Part shown: in pieces, positions 39,690-48,868 of the stretch | Numbering within the stretch: position 1 is the stretch's first letter | How the letters are laid out: each line of letters begins with the position of its first letter | Origin: Chloroflexota bacterium | GTDB taxonomy: Bacteria > Chloroflexota > Limnocylindria > Limnocylindrales > CSP1-4 | Assembly (NCBI GenBank): GCA_947475545.1 | Contig: CANJLL010000006.1 | Location: 62,001 to 126,000 of the forward strand | Length of the DNA stretch: 64,000 nucleotides | Direction of reading: 5' to 3' | Translations under genes and position numbers: made by a program | The notes under the pieces: generated by a model | Database searches by the model: none | What the model was told of the DNA's origin: nothing | What the model saw: the letters and a program-made list of their open reading frames with translations, nothing else

Positions 39690-40696
39690 GCCCGGGATCC
39701 GTGACGGGTGGCGGGCCCCGCGACCGGCCTCGCCGAGAGGAGTTGCTCAGTCTGACCCAGAGCACTGGCGCTGGTTCGGTCGTCCAGGTCGACGACGGCT
39801 TCGGCGGTCTCCACGTCGGTCACGAGCACCTTCACGGCCCCCGTCTTGAGCGCACCGAGGATGGGCTCGACCTTGGATGGCCCGCCGGCGACGCCGATCG
39901 TGACGGGGACGCGGTCGAGGTCGCGCGCGTCGAAGGCGATGGTGCGGTCGCGCAGCCCCTCCCCCAGGAAGTGGCCGTTGACGTCGTACGGGGCGATCAG
40001 CACCTCGCCGACGGCGCCGCCCTGCTCGATCTCGCGGACGATCTCGGGGCCGAAGCTGGCGTCGCCCCACACGCGCCCACCGATCCCGAAGAGGGCGATG
40101 TCCAGCCGCTCCCAGAGGTGGAGGATGACCTGTACGCCCGCGTGCGCGTACAGGCTGCGCTTGGTGGCGGCGTCGTCCACGAGCCCGGGGGCCAGGAGGC
40201 CGCGGACGCTGGCGCCCAGCGATTCGCCGATCCGCCGGAAGGGCTCATGGGAGGCGCCGGCGAACCAGTAGCCGCCGCACAGCGGCACGACCGTGGCGGC
40301 CACGGGGGCCACCGTCTCGGCGAGGGCGTCGGCGATGGCAGAGGCTGTGGAGCCCTCGCCGATGCCGACGACCATGCCGTCCCGGACGGAGCTGCGCAGC
40401 ACCTCGGCCGCGAGGCGGGCCACCACGCGCCGGACCAGCTCCTCTGAGCCACCGATGGTGGGGGCGAGGTGGACGACCTGAAGGCCGAAACGGCGCTTCA
40501 GCTCGTCGGCCGCGGGCGAGTCGTCGTGGGTGCGATCCACGATCCGGATCTCGACGATCCCCTCCTCGCGCGCCTGCTTGAGGAGGCGAGAGACCTGCGG
40601 GCGCGCGATGCCGAGCAGCTCGGCGATGCGGCCCTGGGTCTCCCCCAGCTCGTAGTACAGGCGGCTCACCCGGACGAGGGTGGCGAAGTCGGTCAC
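39686..40696 (-). CDS. SorC/DeoR-type sugar-binding transcriptional regulator
   Basis: 336 residues from a GTG at 40696; the frame extends to 40798 through the operator and is unlikely to be translated there. The N-terminal helix-turn-helix is RIAELLGIARPQVSRLL. The C-terminal sugar-phosphate-binding domain has VGIGEGSTASA and a GGYWF segment. SorC proteins sense phosphorylated sugars, so the product of the adjacent FGGY kinase is the likely inducer. It is first in a five-gene operon with overlaps throughout, behind a palindromic operator at 40751-40785. Confidence 0.93.
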
Positions 40697-40750
40697 GGTG
40701 CTTGGCGGCTCCGGTGCGCGGGCGGGGTGGCCGTGCCGCGCCCGTCCGGG

Positions 40751-40785
40751 CCGCTGCACAATTGCACTATACAGATGTGCAGCGG
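40751..40785. promoter_or_regulatory. Palindromic SorC operator over the operon promoter
   Basis: Perfect 10-bp arms CCGCTGCACA and TGTGCAGCGG separated by 15 bp. On the minus strand the spacer holds a -10 TATAGT (40771-40766), with a weak -35 CTTGCG 17 bp upstream (40794-40789). Binding would block the promoter, as expected for autoregulation by the SorC product. Confidence 0.75.
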
Positions 40786-40880
40786 ACTCGCAAGGCACCG
40801 GCCGTCGCGGGCCCGGCGCGTGTCCGCGCAGGCGACGCGCGGTCCATGCAGGCGACGCGCCGCGGCTTGGCCGGCGCCTG

Positions 40881-42269
40881 TCAGTCCGGCAGCACCCGCC
40901 CCGGGTTCAGCACGTTGCCTGGGTCCAGCGCCGACTTGATGGCCCGCATCACGTCCACCGCTCGCCGTCCACGCTGCGGCTCCAGCCACTCGCGCCGCGA
41001 CGCCCCGATCCCGTGCTCCCCCGTTACGGTCCCGCCCAGATCCAGCGCGGCCTGGTAGAGGTCGGCGCAGATCGCCTTGGTCCGGACCTCGGCATCCGGT
41101 TCGTCGCGCGCCAGCACGATCGTGGGATGGAGGTTCCCGTCGCCCGCGTGCCCAAACGTCCCGATCATCACCCCATGCTTCGCGGCGATGCGCTCGATGG
41201 CCGCGATCAGATCCGGCACCCGCGCCCTCGGCGCCCCAATGTCCTCCATCCGCGCCACGCCCAGCCGGTCCAGGGCCCAGTAGGCCATCCGGCGTGCGTT
41301 GCGCAGCAGGTCTGACTCCTGCGCGTCGGCCGCGCGGAAGCTCCCCGTGGCGCCGCAGGCCAGGCAGACCTCCTCGGCACGCGCCATCTCCGCGTGGCCG
41401 GCGTCCCCGGGCAGGTCCGATTCGACCATGAGCATGGCCGCCGCCTCACGATCCAGGCCCAGATGCTGCCAGTCGTCAACCGCGGCGATCGTGAAGCGGT
41501 CCATCAGCTCCAGCGTGACCGGGGACAGGCCCGCCAGCGCGATCGCCGCCACTGCCCTCCCCGCGTCGGCGATGGACCCGAAGAAGGCCAGGAGCGTGAC
41601 CCGGGGCGGCGGCGCCGGACGGAGCTTCAGGGTGGCCTCAGTGATGATGCCCAGGGTGCCCTGGCTCCCGACGAACAGGTGTTGCAGCGCGTAGCCGGCC
41701 ACATCCTTGACGTTCTTGCCGCCCGTCCGGATCACGCTGCCGTCGGCCAGGACCACCTCCAGTGAGAGCACGCTCTCGCGGGTCTGGCCGTACTTGACGC
41801 AGCACAGCCCGCCGGCGTTGGTGCCGAGGTTGCCGCCGATGGAACAGATCTCGTAGGACGCCGGATCGGGCGCGTAGAAGAGCCCCTCGGCCGCGACGGC
41901 CGCCTTCAACCGGGCGTTGAGCACGCCGGGCTGCGTCACCACCACGAGGTTGCCGTGATCGATCTCGACCAATTGGTCCATCCCCGTGAGAGCGATGGTC
42001 AGGCCGCCCTCGATCCCCGCAGAACCGCCGGACAGCCCCGTCCCCGCGCCCCGCGGCACCACGGGGACCCGGTGCTCGGCGGCCAGCCGGACCAGCGCGG
42101 CGACGTCGTCCGTGGACGTGGGGAGCGCCACCAGGCCGGGCAGGCCCGTAGCGAGGAACGCGGTCTCGTCGCGCCGATACGCCTCACGATCCCCGGGGTC
42201 CGTGAGGACGCGGAGCGACGGCAAGGCTGAACGGACGGCGACGATCAGCCCCGCCGTGTCGCCCAGCAC
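40881..42269 (-). CDS. glcD: FAD-linked oxidase, glycolate oxidase subunit GlcD-type
   Basis: About 462 residues from a GTG at 42269; the frame extends to 42350, overlapping bioY. FAD-binding loops are PRGAGTGLSGGSAG and IGGNLGTNAGGLCC, and the C-terminal domain carries FGHAGDGNLHP and GEHGIG. It oxidises a 2-hydroxy acid such as glycolate or D-lactate. The usual partners GlcE/GlcF are not adjacent, so it may act alone as a D-lactate-dehydrogenase-like enzyme. It follows bioY on the same strand. Confidence 0.92.
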   Translation of the reverse strand: MLGDTAGLIVAVRSALPSLRVLTDPGDREAYRRDETAFLATGLPGLVALPTSTDDVAALVRLAAEHRVPVVPRGAGTGLSGGSAGIEGGLTIALTGMDQLVEIDHGNLVVVTQPGVLNARLKAAVAAEGLFYAPDPASYEICSIGGNLGTNAGGLCCVKYGQTRESVLSLEVVLADGSVIRTGGKNVKDVAGYALQHLFVGSQGTLGIITEATLKLRPAPPPRVTLLAFFGSIADAGRAVAAIALAGLSPVTLELMDRFTIAAVDDWQHLGLDREAAAMLMVESDLPGDAGHAEMARAEEVCLACGATGSFRAADAQESDLLRNARRMAYWALDRLGVARMEDIGAPRARVPDLIAAIERIAAKHGVMIGTFGHAGDGNLHPTIVLARDEPDAEVRTKAICADLYQAALDLGGTVTGEHGIGASRREWLEPQRGRRAVDVMRAIKSALDPGNVLNPGRVLPD

Positions 42270-42313
42270 GCGCGGCGGTGAGGCGATGAGGCGGTGAGGA
42301 ACCGGGTGGGGAG

Positions 42314-42952
42314 TTAGCGCTCCCCGGGGCGCCGGCCAACCAGCCACCACGCGGCCGGGAAGATTGCGGCCGCGGCGACGATCTTGATGGCGTCCCAGAG
42401 CAGGAACGGCGCCACACCAACGGCGATCGCATCACCCAGCGAGCGGTGGGTGACCACGGCCAGCCACGGGGCACCGATTGCGTAGATGGCAATATTGCCC
42501 ACCAGCATGGCGCCGATGGAGCCCACGATGTGGCGATCCCAGCCCAGCTCGGCCAGTCGACCGGCAACGGCGGCCGCCACGATGAAGCCGATGATGTAGC
42601 CGCCCGTGGCCCCCAGGATGAACTCCGTCCCGTGGCCACCCCGCGAGAAGACGGGCAGACCCAACGCCCCCAGCAGCATGTACAGCGCAAGGGAGAGTGC
42701 CGCCCGGCGGAAGCCCAGTGCGCCGCCCACGAGGAGCACCGCGAACGTCTGCCCGGTAAACGGGATGGGGCTGGTGGGGATGATGATCTGGGTCGAGAGG
42801 CTGACGACGATGACGCCCAGAAGAATCAGCGCGATGTGGCGAGCCCGTGAACTGATCCGCTCTCCGATCCGGATGGGGACCAGGAAGTCGCCAATCGTGA
42901 TCCCCCGCTCCGCCTGCGGCAGGCGCTGGATCCGGGGCAGGGCGATCGTCAT
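42314..42952 (-). CDS. bioY: Biotin transporter BioY
   Basis: 212 residues. After a 35-residue cytosolic N-terminus come about six helices with the BioY core (IPFTGQTFAVLLVGGALG, ATGGYIIGF). This is the substrate-binding S-component for biotin uptake. No EcfA/EcfT genes are adjacent, so it works alone or with shared energy-coupling components. No biotin operator was recognisable in the 64 nt upstream. Confidence 0.95.
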   Translation of the reverse strand: MTIALPRIQRLPQAERGITIGDFLVPIRIGERISSRARHIALILLGVIVVSLSTQIIIPTSPIPFTGQTFAVLLVGGALGFRRAALSLALYMLLGALGLPVFSRGGHGTEFILGATGGYIIGFIVAAAVAGRLAELGWDRHIVGSIGAMLVGNIAIYAIGAPWLAVVTHRSLGDAIAVGVAPFLLWDAIKIVAAAAIFPAAWWLVGRRPGER

Positions 42953-43016
42953 CGGTGGGCTCTCCTTGGGCGGCTCGCGGGACAGTGTCCGGCGGGCCGG
43001 ATTCTAGCAGAGACCT

Positions 43017-45530
43017 CTACTCGAACTGGACCGCCCGGATGATCGAGATCCGCGACGCGAGGCGGGCTGGATAGTAGGCGGCAGCCATGGAGACGAGGAA
43101 GCCAAGGGCCACGGCCAGGCCCATGATGAGCCACGGCGGCTCGAAGGCAATCCGGAATCCGGTGCCCAGGCCCATCATCATGGCGCCAGCCGCGAGGCCT
43201 GTGCCGATGCCGATCACGGAGCCAACCAGGCCCAGGATGCCGGCCTCGACCATGACCATTCGGGCGACCTGCCGGCCCGTCATCCCGGTGGCCCGCAGGA
43301 TGCCCAGCTCACGGACGCGCTCCAGGACACTCATGCTCAGCGTGTTGACAATGCCCAGTGCCGCGATCAGGACGGCGATCAGCGCCAGTGCGTCGAACAG
43401 GCCAAAGACTCGTCCAAGGGCATCCGTCACCGCGCCCTGAACTCGGTTGAGCGTCGCCGGCTCCAGCGCCAGCGAGCGGGCCGCGTCCTCGAAGGCCCCT
43501 TGGGTGGATGCCTGCCGCCCTGGCAGGTAGCGAACGGCGAAGAAGTCGGCGCCATCGATGCCGAAGAAGCCGGTGGCATCGGTCCAGCCCACCAGCACCG
43601 TCTCGCCCGACCGGCCCGGAATGCTGCGCTCCACGATGCCGGCGACCCGGAGATTGAGCGCCTTGCCGGCACCGCCCGTGAACGCCATGGTGGACCCGAC
43701 GCGCAGGCCCAGGCGATCCGCCGTGGATCGGGCCAAGATCGCGCTCCCGCCGGTATCGAGCCCGTTCAGCGCGTCCGACCGGCTCCCCTCCTCGAACGAG
43801 AGCCGATTGTCGCTGAGGAAGTCGGCGCCGACCACGGCCGCGGCATCGAGGCGGACCCCCCGGAAGGCGATGTCGAAGGTGGCGATGGGGGTCACCGAGC
43901 CGACGCCCGGGATCGCCTTGAGCGCGACGGTTACCGGCTCGCCAAGACCTACCGGTCGGATCGAGGTCGCGATCTCGTCGCCCGGGATCACGTTGGCCAG
44001 CCAGGCCGTCGCCGTGGCGCGGGCCTCCTGGGCCACGCCGCCAATGGCGACGATCATCGCCAGGCCCACCGAGAGGGCGCCCATCGTCAGCGCGGTACGG
44101 CTCCGATCGCGGCTGAGCGAGCCGCGGGCGAGCCGCTCGTCGAGCCGCATGAGCACGACGAAGGGAAGGCCCACGATCCGGGCGAGCGGAGCAATGAACA
44201 GGGGCGAGAGGATCGTCGCCACGAGCAGCAGGCCGTAGACCGCGAGCGAGCGGAGGGCCATCAGGTCGCCGGCGGCGCGTGGCCAGGCCAGCAGGCCCAC
44301 GGCACCGACCGAGACGAAGATGACAACGAGCCAGCGCAGCCTCGCTCGGCGTGCAGACCCCGGATCGATCCGGAGCCTGAGCGACTCGATGGCCGTGATC
44401 CGCGTGGCGCGCCAGGCCGGCTCGAGCGCCGCAACCAGGGTGACGAAGAGCCCGATCCAGGCGGCAATGGCCACCGTCTCGGCCGAGAGGCGTGGCTGCT
44501 CGTACGGCGCGGCGCCGGTGGCCTGCACGCCCATGCCGACGAGGGAGCCCAGGGCGGCACCCGTGCCCAGACCCAGCAGCGAGCCGAGCACGCCCAGGAC
44601 CATGGCCCCGGACATCACGTACCAGAGGACCTGCAGGCGCGTGGCGCCCGCCGCGCGCAGCAGACCCACCTCGCGGGACCGCTCAATGACGGTCAGCGAG
44701 AGCGTGTTGAAGACGAGGAAGGCGCCGACGAAGAGCGAGACTGCCGCGATCATCGCCAGCGTCGCCTGGAAGTCGGCGGTGGTGGCGCGCAGGGAGGCCT
44801 CCAGGTCGGGCGGCGTGGAGAGGACATACGGGTCGGCCGTGAGGCGCGAGGTGAGCGCGGCGGTGACCGTGGTCGGCGAGGTGCCGTCCACGACGCGGAT
44901 ATCCACGCGCGTGACGCCGGTGGCCGCGAAGACCTTGTGGGCGAGACCGATGGCCACGATGACCGTGCGACCCGCGGCGCCGTTGATTGGGCCGTCACCC
45001 GCCACGATGCCGACAATCTTGATCTTCATCGGCTCGCCGGCGGCCTGAAGGGTGAGCTCGCTGCCAATCCCGTAGCCATCCTCGCGAGCGAGACGCTCGG
45101 TGATGAGGGCCGATGGCTCGCCGGCGCTCGTGATCGCGCTGCCGTTGACCAGGGGCATGTCGTGGACCTGGGGATTGAGGACGGGGTCGATGCCGAGGAC
45201 CGTCACAGGGCCCGCCGCGGTGCCGCCGCCCGCGCGTCGGACGTACAGCCGGCGCTCCAGCGATGGTGCCGCCAGCGCGACGCCGGGCGTTGCGCGGATT
45301 GCGGCAACGGATGCCTCGGACAGGCCCTGCTCCTCGAAGGCGGCGACCCGCAGGTCCGCCCGGCCGATCATCTCCAGGACGGTTCGATCGACGGCCTGTT
45401 CGATGCCGAGGCTGGTCGCGAGGGACGCATACAGCATCCCGACGCCCAGTGCGATGCCGATGACAGTCAGGAGGGTTCGGACGCGGCGGGCCGTGAGGCT
45501 CCGCCAGGCGAGGGGCACGAGGGCAAGCAT
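43017..45530 (-). CDS. FtsX/MacB-type ABC transporter permease, duplicated
   Basis: 837 residues with two repeats of the periplasmic-core plus FtsX layout: N-terminal anchor helix, MacB-like extracytoplasmic domain (about 40-240), FtsX helices (about 255-385), further helices near 415-465, a second extracytoplasmic domain and C-terminal FtsX helices (about 715-830). Such permeases act as lipoprotein or peptide exporters or mechanotransmission machines. It follows its ATPase by 12 nt. Confidence 0.93.
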   Translation of the reverse strand: MLALVPLAWRSLTARRVRTLLTVIGIALGVGMLYASLATSLGIEQAVDRTVLEMIGRADLRVAAFEEQGLSEASVAAIRATPGVALAAPSLERRLYVRRAGGGTAAGPVTVLGIDPVLNPQVHDMPLVNGSAITSAGEPSALITERLAREDGYGIGSELTLQAAGEPMKIKIVGIVAGDGPINGAAGRTVIVAIGLAHKVFAATGVTRVDIRVVDGTSPTTVTAALTSRLTADPYVLSTPPDLEASLRATTADFQATLAMIAAVSLFVGAFLVFNTLSLTVIERSREVGLLRAAGATRLQVLWYVMSGAMVLGVLGSLLGLGTGAALGSLVGMGVQATGAAPYEQPRLSAETVAIAAWIGLFVTLVAALEPAWRATRITAIESLRLRIDPGSARRARLRWLVVIFVSVGAVGLLAWPRAAGDLMALRSLAVYGLLLVATILSPLFIAPLARIVGLPFVVLMRLDERLARGSLSRDRSRTALTMGALSVGLAMIVAIGGVAQEARATATAWLANVIPGDEIATSIRPVGLGEPVTVALKAIPGVGSVTPIATFDIAFRGVRLDAAAVVGADFLSDNRLSFEEGSRSDALNGLDTGGSAILARSTADRLGLRVGSTMAFTGGAGKALNLRVAGIVERSIPGRSGETVLVGWTDATGFFGIDGADFFAVRYLPGRQASTQGAFEDAARSLALEPATLNRVQGAVTDALGRVFGLFDALALIAVLIAALGIVNTLSMSVLERVRELGILRATGMTGRQVARMVMVEAGILGLVGSVIGIGTGLAAGAMMMGLGTGFRIAFEPPWLIMGLAVALGFLVSMAAAYYPARLASRISIIRAVQFE

Positions 45531-45542
45531 GACCAGTGGGCC

Positions 45543-46295
45543 CTACAGGCCCAGCTGGGCGAGCCGGGCGATCAGGGGGCCGGTCTCGTGCGTCTCGCGC
45601 CGACCCAGCACGATCTGGTCGTGGATCCGGCCGTCGTTCATCACGAGCACGCGGTCGGCGTAGGCCGCCGCCTTGGAGTCGTGGGTGACCAGGACCACGG
45701 TCTGGCCGCGGTCGTGGCAGGACGCCCAGAGTGCGTCGAGCAGCTCCAGCCCGGTGTGATAGTCGAGGTTGCCGGTGGGCTCATCCGCGAACAGGATGGC
45801 GGGCCGAGTCACGAGCGCGCGGGCGACGGCCACGCGCTGCTGCTCGCCGGCCGACAACTGGTCAGGCTTGTGGCGCTCCTTGCCCTTGAGATCGACCAGG
45901 TCGATGACGTCGGCGATCCGCGTCTTCAGCTCGCCCTTGTTGGGATTCTGGCCCGCGATCCTGAATGGCAGCCCGATGTTCTCGGTCACGTCGAGGAGCG
46001 GGATCAAGTTGAAGAACTGGAACACGAAGCCGGTCTCACTTCGCCGGAGGCGTGTCGCCTGGTCCTCCGACAGCCGGCTGATCTGCTGGCCGGCCAGGAT
46101 GACATCGCCCGAGGATGGCTGATCCAGCCCACCCAGGAGCTGGAGGAGCGTGCTCTTGCCGGAGCCCGAGGGACCCATCAGGGCCACGAACTCACCCTCC
46201 TGGATGTCCAGCGAGACGCCGCGCAGGGCATCAACGCTGGTCATGCCGGGCTGGTAGAGCTTGGTCAGATCACGGGCCTGGAGGATGGTTGGCAT
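45543..46295 (-). CDS. MacB/LolD-type ABC transporter ATP-binding protein
   Basis: 250 residues. Walker [10 protein letters not shown], signature [15 protein letters not shown], Walker [13 protein letters not shown] and switch VTHDSK are all intact. It pairs with the downstream FtsX-type permease. About 40 nt separate it from the CAP-domain gene upstream, so the three may share a transcript. Confidence 0.95.
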   Translation of the reverse strand: MPTILQARDLTKLYQPGMTSVDALRGVSLDIQEGEFVALMGPSGSGKSTLLQLLGGLDQPSSGDVILAGQQISRLSEDQATRLRRSETGFVFQFFNLIPLLDVTENIGLPFRIAGQNPNKGELKTRIADVIDLVDLKGKERHKPDQLSAGEQQRVAVARALVTRPAILFADEPTGNLDYHTGLELLDALWASCHDRGQTVVLVTHDSKAAAYADRVLVMNDGRIHDQIVLGRRETHETGPLIARLAQLGL

Positions 46296-46337
46296 GGGTT
46301 GGTTCGTCGCTCATCAATCGGGTGGACTGGGGGTTGG

Positions 46338-47273
46338 TCAGGAGCCGAAGAAGGTGCCGGTCACGCCGCCCACGATGGTCTCGAACAGGCCCTGGAGCGC
46401 CGGCGGGTCGACGATCCGCATGCCCGGGTCCGTGGTCTCCGGGATGACCGGCGTCGGGCTGGCGGTCGGGATGGGCGAGGGCCTGGGGCTGGGGCTGGGC
46501 TGCAGGCTCAGGGGCGTGAAGATCCGGTCGGGCGGCTCGAGGTCCGGAGGGAGCGTGGGGATCGGGGTGGGCACGGGGCTGGGCTGCTCGACCGGTACCG
46601 GCTCCTCGCTCGGAGTGCTGGAGGGCCGTGGCGTGCCCGGCCCGGGCGTGGGCCGCGGCGTGGGCGTGGGCCGCGGCGTGGGTGTGGGCGTGGGCGTGGC
46701 GGCCGGGGGCGGGCCACCGGCCCCGCACGGCAACGAGAAGAGCACGGTCCAGATCTTCTTGTCGGCGGCTTGGTAGGCGCCGATGCCGATCTTGGTCCAG
46801 GTGGTCCCGAGGATGTTCTCAAGGTGGACGGCCGAGGCCACGAACGAATCCATCATGGCCTGCGTGTCGGGCCCATCCGGGTAGTTGTTCCAGCCGATGT
46901 TCTCGCCGGCCAAGCTGTAGCAGTAGCCCCGGTTCTGGAGCTCGATGAAGACGCTGTGGCCATCCGGCGGGATGCTATGGCTGAAGTAGCCCTTGTCACC
47001 CATGTCCTTGCTGCGGCTGCGCGCCTCGGTTTGCAGGACCGAGTCGATGCTCAGCGCGGGCAACCCGGCGTTGGCACGCGCCTGGTTGTGCAGCTGCATG
47101 AGGAGGGACTCGGACGTGGTGCTGAACGTGCTGACCGTCCACGCAAGCATCCCGGACGGCGCCGCCAGGGCAACCAGCACGGCGACGAGCACGGCGTAGC
47201 CAAGGAGTCGATGGGCCAGTCGGCGATGGCGAGCCGGACGCGGGACGCGGCTCGGGGCGGGCTGACCAATCAC
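46338..47273 (-). CDS. Secreted CAP/SCP-domain protein with a Pro/Thr-rich tail
   Basis: About 311 residues from a GTG at 47273 with GGGAG upstream; the frame is open to 47615. An N-terminal membrane anchor or signal helix (about 20-42) is followed by a CAP domain (LMQLHNQARANAGLP, LAGENIGW, SAVHLENILG) with the paired-His/Glu pocket typical of the family. From about residue 185 a long tail rich in Pro, Thr and Ser follows. CAP proteins are extracellular; the bacterial function is mostly unknown. It lies just ahead of the MacB-type exporter genes. Confidence 0.9.
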   Translation of the reverse strand: MIGQPAPSRVPRPARHRRLAHRLLGYAVLVAVLVALAAPSGMLAWTVSTFSTTSESLLMQLHNQARANAGLPALSIDSVLQTEARSRSKDMGDKGYFSHSIPPDGHSVFIELQNRGYCYSLAGENIGWNNYPDGPDTQAMMDSFVASAVHLENILGTTWTKIGIGAYQAADKKIWTVLFSLPCGAGGPPPAATPTPTPTPRPTPTPRPTPGPGTPRPSSTPSEEPVPVEQPSPVPTPIPTLPPDLEPPDRIFTPLSLQPSPSPRPSPIPTASPTPVIPETTDPGMRIVDPPALQGLFETIVGGVTGTFFGS

Positions 47274-47635
47274 CGGTGGTTGTGCTCCCCGTGCTTGAGC
47301 GCTCGACGAGGGGTGAGCGCTGCGTGGGCTGATCGTATGCGACCGGACGGCCAGTCGTGCCGCTGCGAAGGTCCCGGTTGCCGGGGGCAGGAGTACCAGT
47401 TGCCCAACCAGACCGCCCCGGATGGCCCGCCACCACACCGCGAGGACCGCGCGCGGACGGCGCCGCCGGGAGGGCCGGGCGGCATGGAGCTGTCGTCCGT
47501 CGCCGGCCCTTGGCTGCCGACGGAGGCGGGCGTCACGCGCCCCGCCGGCAATGACGGCCGCCCGCTCGGACCCGATTCCCGGTACACTCCGTCCGCCCAG
47601 ACGCCCGGCCTCCATCGGGTGCCCGCGGCAGCGGC

Positions 47636-47708
47636 GGTGGCCTTAGCTCAACGGCAGAGCAGCGGATTGTGGATCCGCAGGTTATGGGTTCGAAACCCAT
47701 AGGCCACC
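47636..47708 (+). tRNA. tRNA-His (anticodon GTG)
   Basis: A full cloverleaf can be drawn: acceptor GTGGCCT/AGGCCAC, D-stem GCTC/GAGC, anticodon stem GCGGA/TCCGC with GTG at 47669-47671, and T-stem ATGGG/CCCAT around TTCGAAA. The extra G-1 (47636) pairs with discriminator C (47708), the histidine-tRNA identity element. The CCA end is not encoded. Confidence 0.97.
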
Positions 47709-47734
47709 CCAACCTCCCTCCGCACTGAAGGGAC

Positions 47735-48379
47735 GTGCCCGTGTCGCACCAGGCCGCAGGCCGCCAACCGTCGGGCGAGCCCCCGGGCGCTGCTGGTGCG
47801 GAGACGCCCAGCGCGGACCTCACCGAACGCGTGACCTCGTCGCGGGTCGTCTACCGCGGCCACTACCTGGATATGCGTGTCGACCAGATCCAGCGCGCGG
47901 ACGGCACCCGCAGCCAGCGCGACGTGGTCGTCCACCCGGGCGCCGTGGGGATCATCGCGGTCGACGCACAGGACCGGGTGCTCCTGGTCCGCCAGTGGCG
48001 AGTGCCGGCCGGCCGGGCGCTCCTCGAGATCCCCGCGGGCACCCTGGACCGGGACCCCGTCACCGGGGCCATCGAGGATCCGGCCCTCGCCGCGCCACGC
48101 GAGCTCGAGGAGGAGACCGGCCAGCGCGCCGGGCATTGGCGGCTCCTGGGCTCCATCTGGACCGCTCCCGGCTTCGCCACCGAGCTGATGCACCTGTTCC
48201 TGGCCACGGACCTGCGACCGGCTGATGGCGATCGCCTTGGGCCTGACGAGGATGAGCACCTGCTGCTGGAGCGCATCCCCTGGCGTGACGCGGTCACCAT
48301 GGCGGAGCGGGGTGAGATCTGCGACGGGAAGTCCGTGGCCGGGCTCTTCTGGCTCGCCCGGACCAGGGACGCGCGCTAG
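47735..48379 (+). CDS. NUDIX hydrolase (ADP-ribose pyrophosphatase-like)
   Basis: 214 residues from a GTG. The Nudix box ends APRELEEETGQRAG and is preceded by EIPAGTLD, the ADP-ribose/ADP-sugar pyrophosphatase pattern. About six extra residues lie between the box Gly and REL, so the usual G-x5-E spacing is altered. The N-terminal 30 residues are Ala/Gly/Pro-rich. It hydrolyses a nucleoside-diphosphate-X compound. It is the first gene after tRNA-His. Confidence 0.92.
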   Translation: MPVSHQAAGRQPSGEPPGAAGAETPSADLTERVTSSRVVYRGHYLDMRVDQIQRADGTRSQRDVVVHPGAVGIIAVDAQDRVLLVRQWRVPAGRALLEIPAGTLDRDPVTGAIEDPALAAPRELEEETGQRAGHWRLLGSIWTAPGFATELMHLFLATDLRPADGDRLGPDEDEHLLLERIPWRDAVTMAERGEICDGKSVAGLFWLARTRDAR

Positions 48380-48424
48380 CTGGCACCCGACGCGCCGTCG
48401 GCGCGCGTGTCGGTCGGCCTCCGT

Positions 48425-48868
48425 CTATGTCTCCTCGACCGGTAGCCGTCCCAACGCATCGCCGTAGAGTCGGCTTCCCGGGCTGAGCGCCAGCGCGAGT
48501 CGCAGGTGCAGTCTCGCGCTCCCCGCCTGACCCAGGTGCTTGAGCGTCTGACCCAGCGCGTAGTGGGCGTAGTGGGCGGACGGATCCACGTCCAGGAGTT
48601 GCTCGAAGGCTGCCGCGGCCGGGATCCAGTGGCGGCTCATGAAGTAGGCACGGCCCAGGACCTCCAGGATGGAGCCCTTGCCTGGCTCCATCCGATTGGC
48701 GCGCTCAAGGACGACGGCGGCCTGGGCGTAGTGACGGCGAGCCGACAGGGCCTGGCCGCGCTGAAAGAGCTCGTAGGCCGACTCGCGTTCGTCGTTCAAC
48801 GCGTCGTCCGACGCGTCGTCCGTCACGGGCTGCTCAGGTTGCCGGTCCTGCTCCATCCACTTGATCAT
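48425..48868 (-). CDS. TPR-repeat protein
   Basis: About 147 residues from the ATG at 48868; starts at 48856 and 48952 are alternatives. Three or more tetratricopeptide-like helices pairs are visible (AYELFQRGQALSARRHYAQA, then GRAYFMSRHWIPAAAAFEQL, then ALGQTLKHLG). No membrane segment. It overlaps the 3' end of the zinc-peptidase gene and is probably cotranscribed with it as a scaffold or regulator; the role is inferred from context. Confidence 0.8.
   Translation of the reverse strand: MIKWMEQDRQPEQPVTDDASDDALNDERESAYELFQRGQALSARRHYAQAAVVLERANRMEPGKGSILEVLGRAYFMSRHWIPAAAAFEQLLDVDPSAHYAHYALGQTLKHLGQAGSARLHLRLALALSPGSRLYGDALGRLPVEET

Noticed and set aside
40697-40798. Longer SorC start at 40798.
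   Set aside because: It would translate through the operator and -10 region; homology begins after the GTG at 40696.
42953-43016. Biotin operator or riboswitch upstream of bioY.
   Set aside because: Only 64 nt, no inverted repeat of the BirA type and no conserved aptamer recognised.
43500-47702. A very long plus-strand open frame (1400 codons).
   Set aside because: It is antisense to the MacB-type operon and the CAP gene, which have clear family motifs; long antisense frames are expected at this GC content.
47636-47734. tRNA-His as an integration site.
   Set aside because: No integrase, no duplicated tRNA 3' end and no change of composition nearby.
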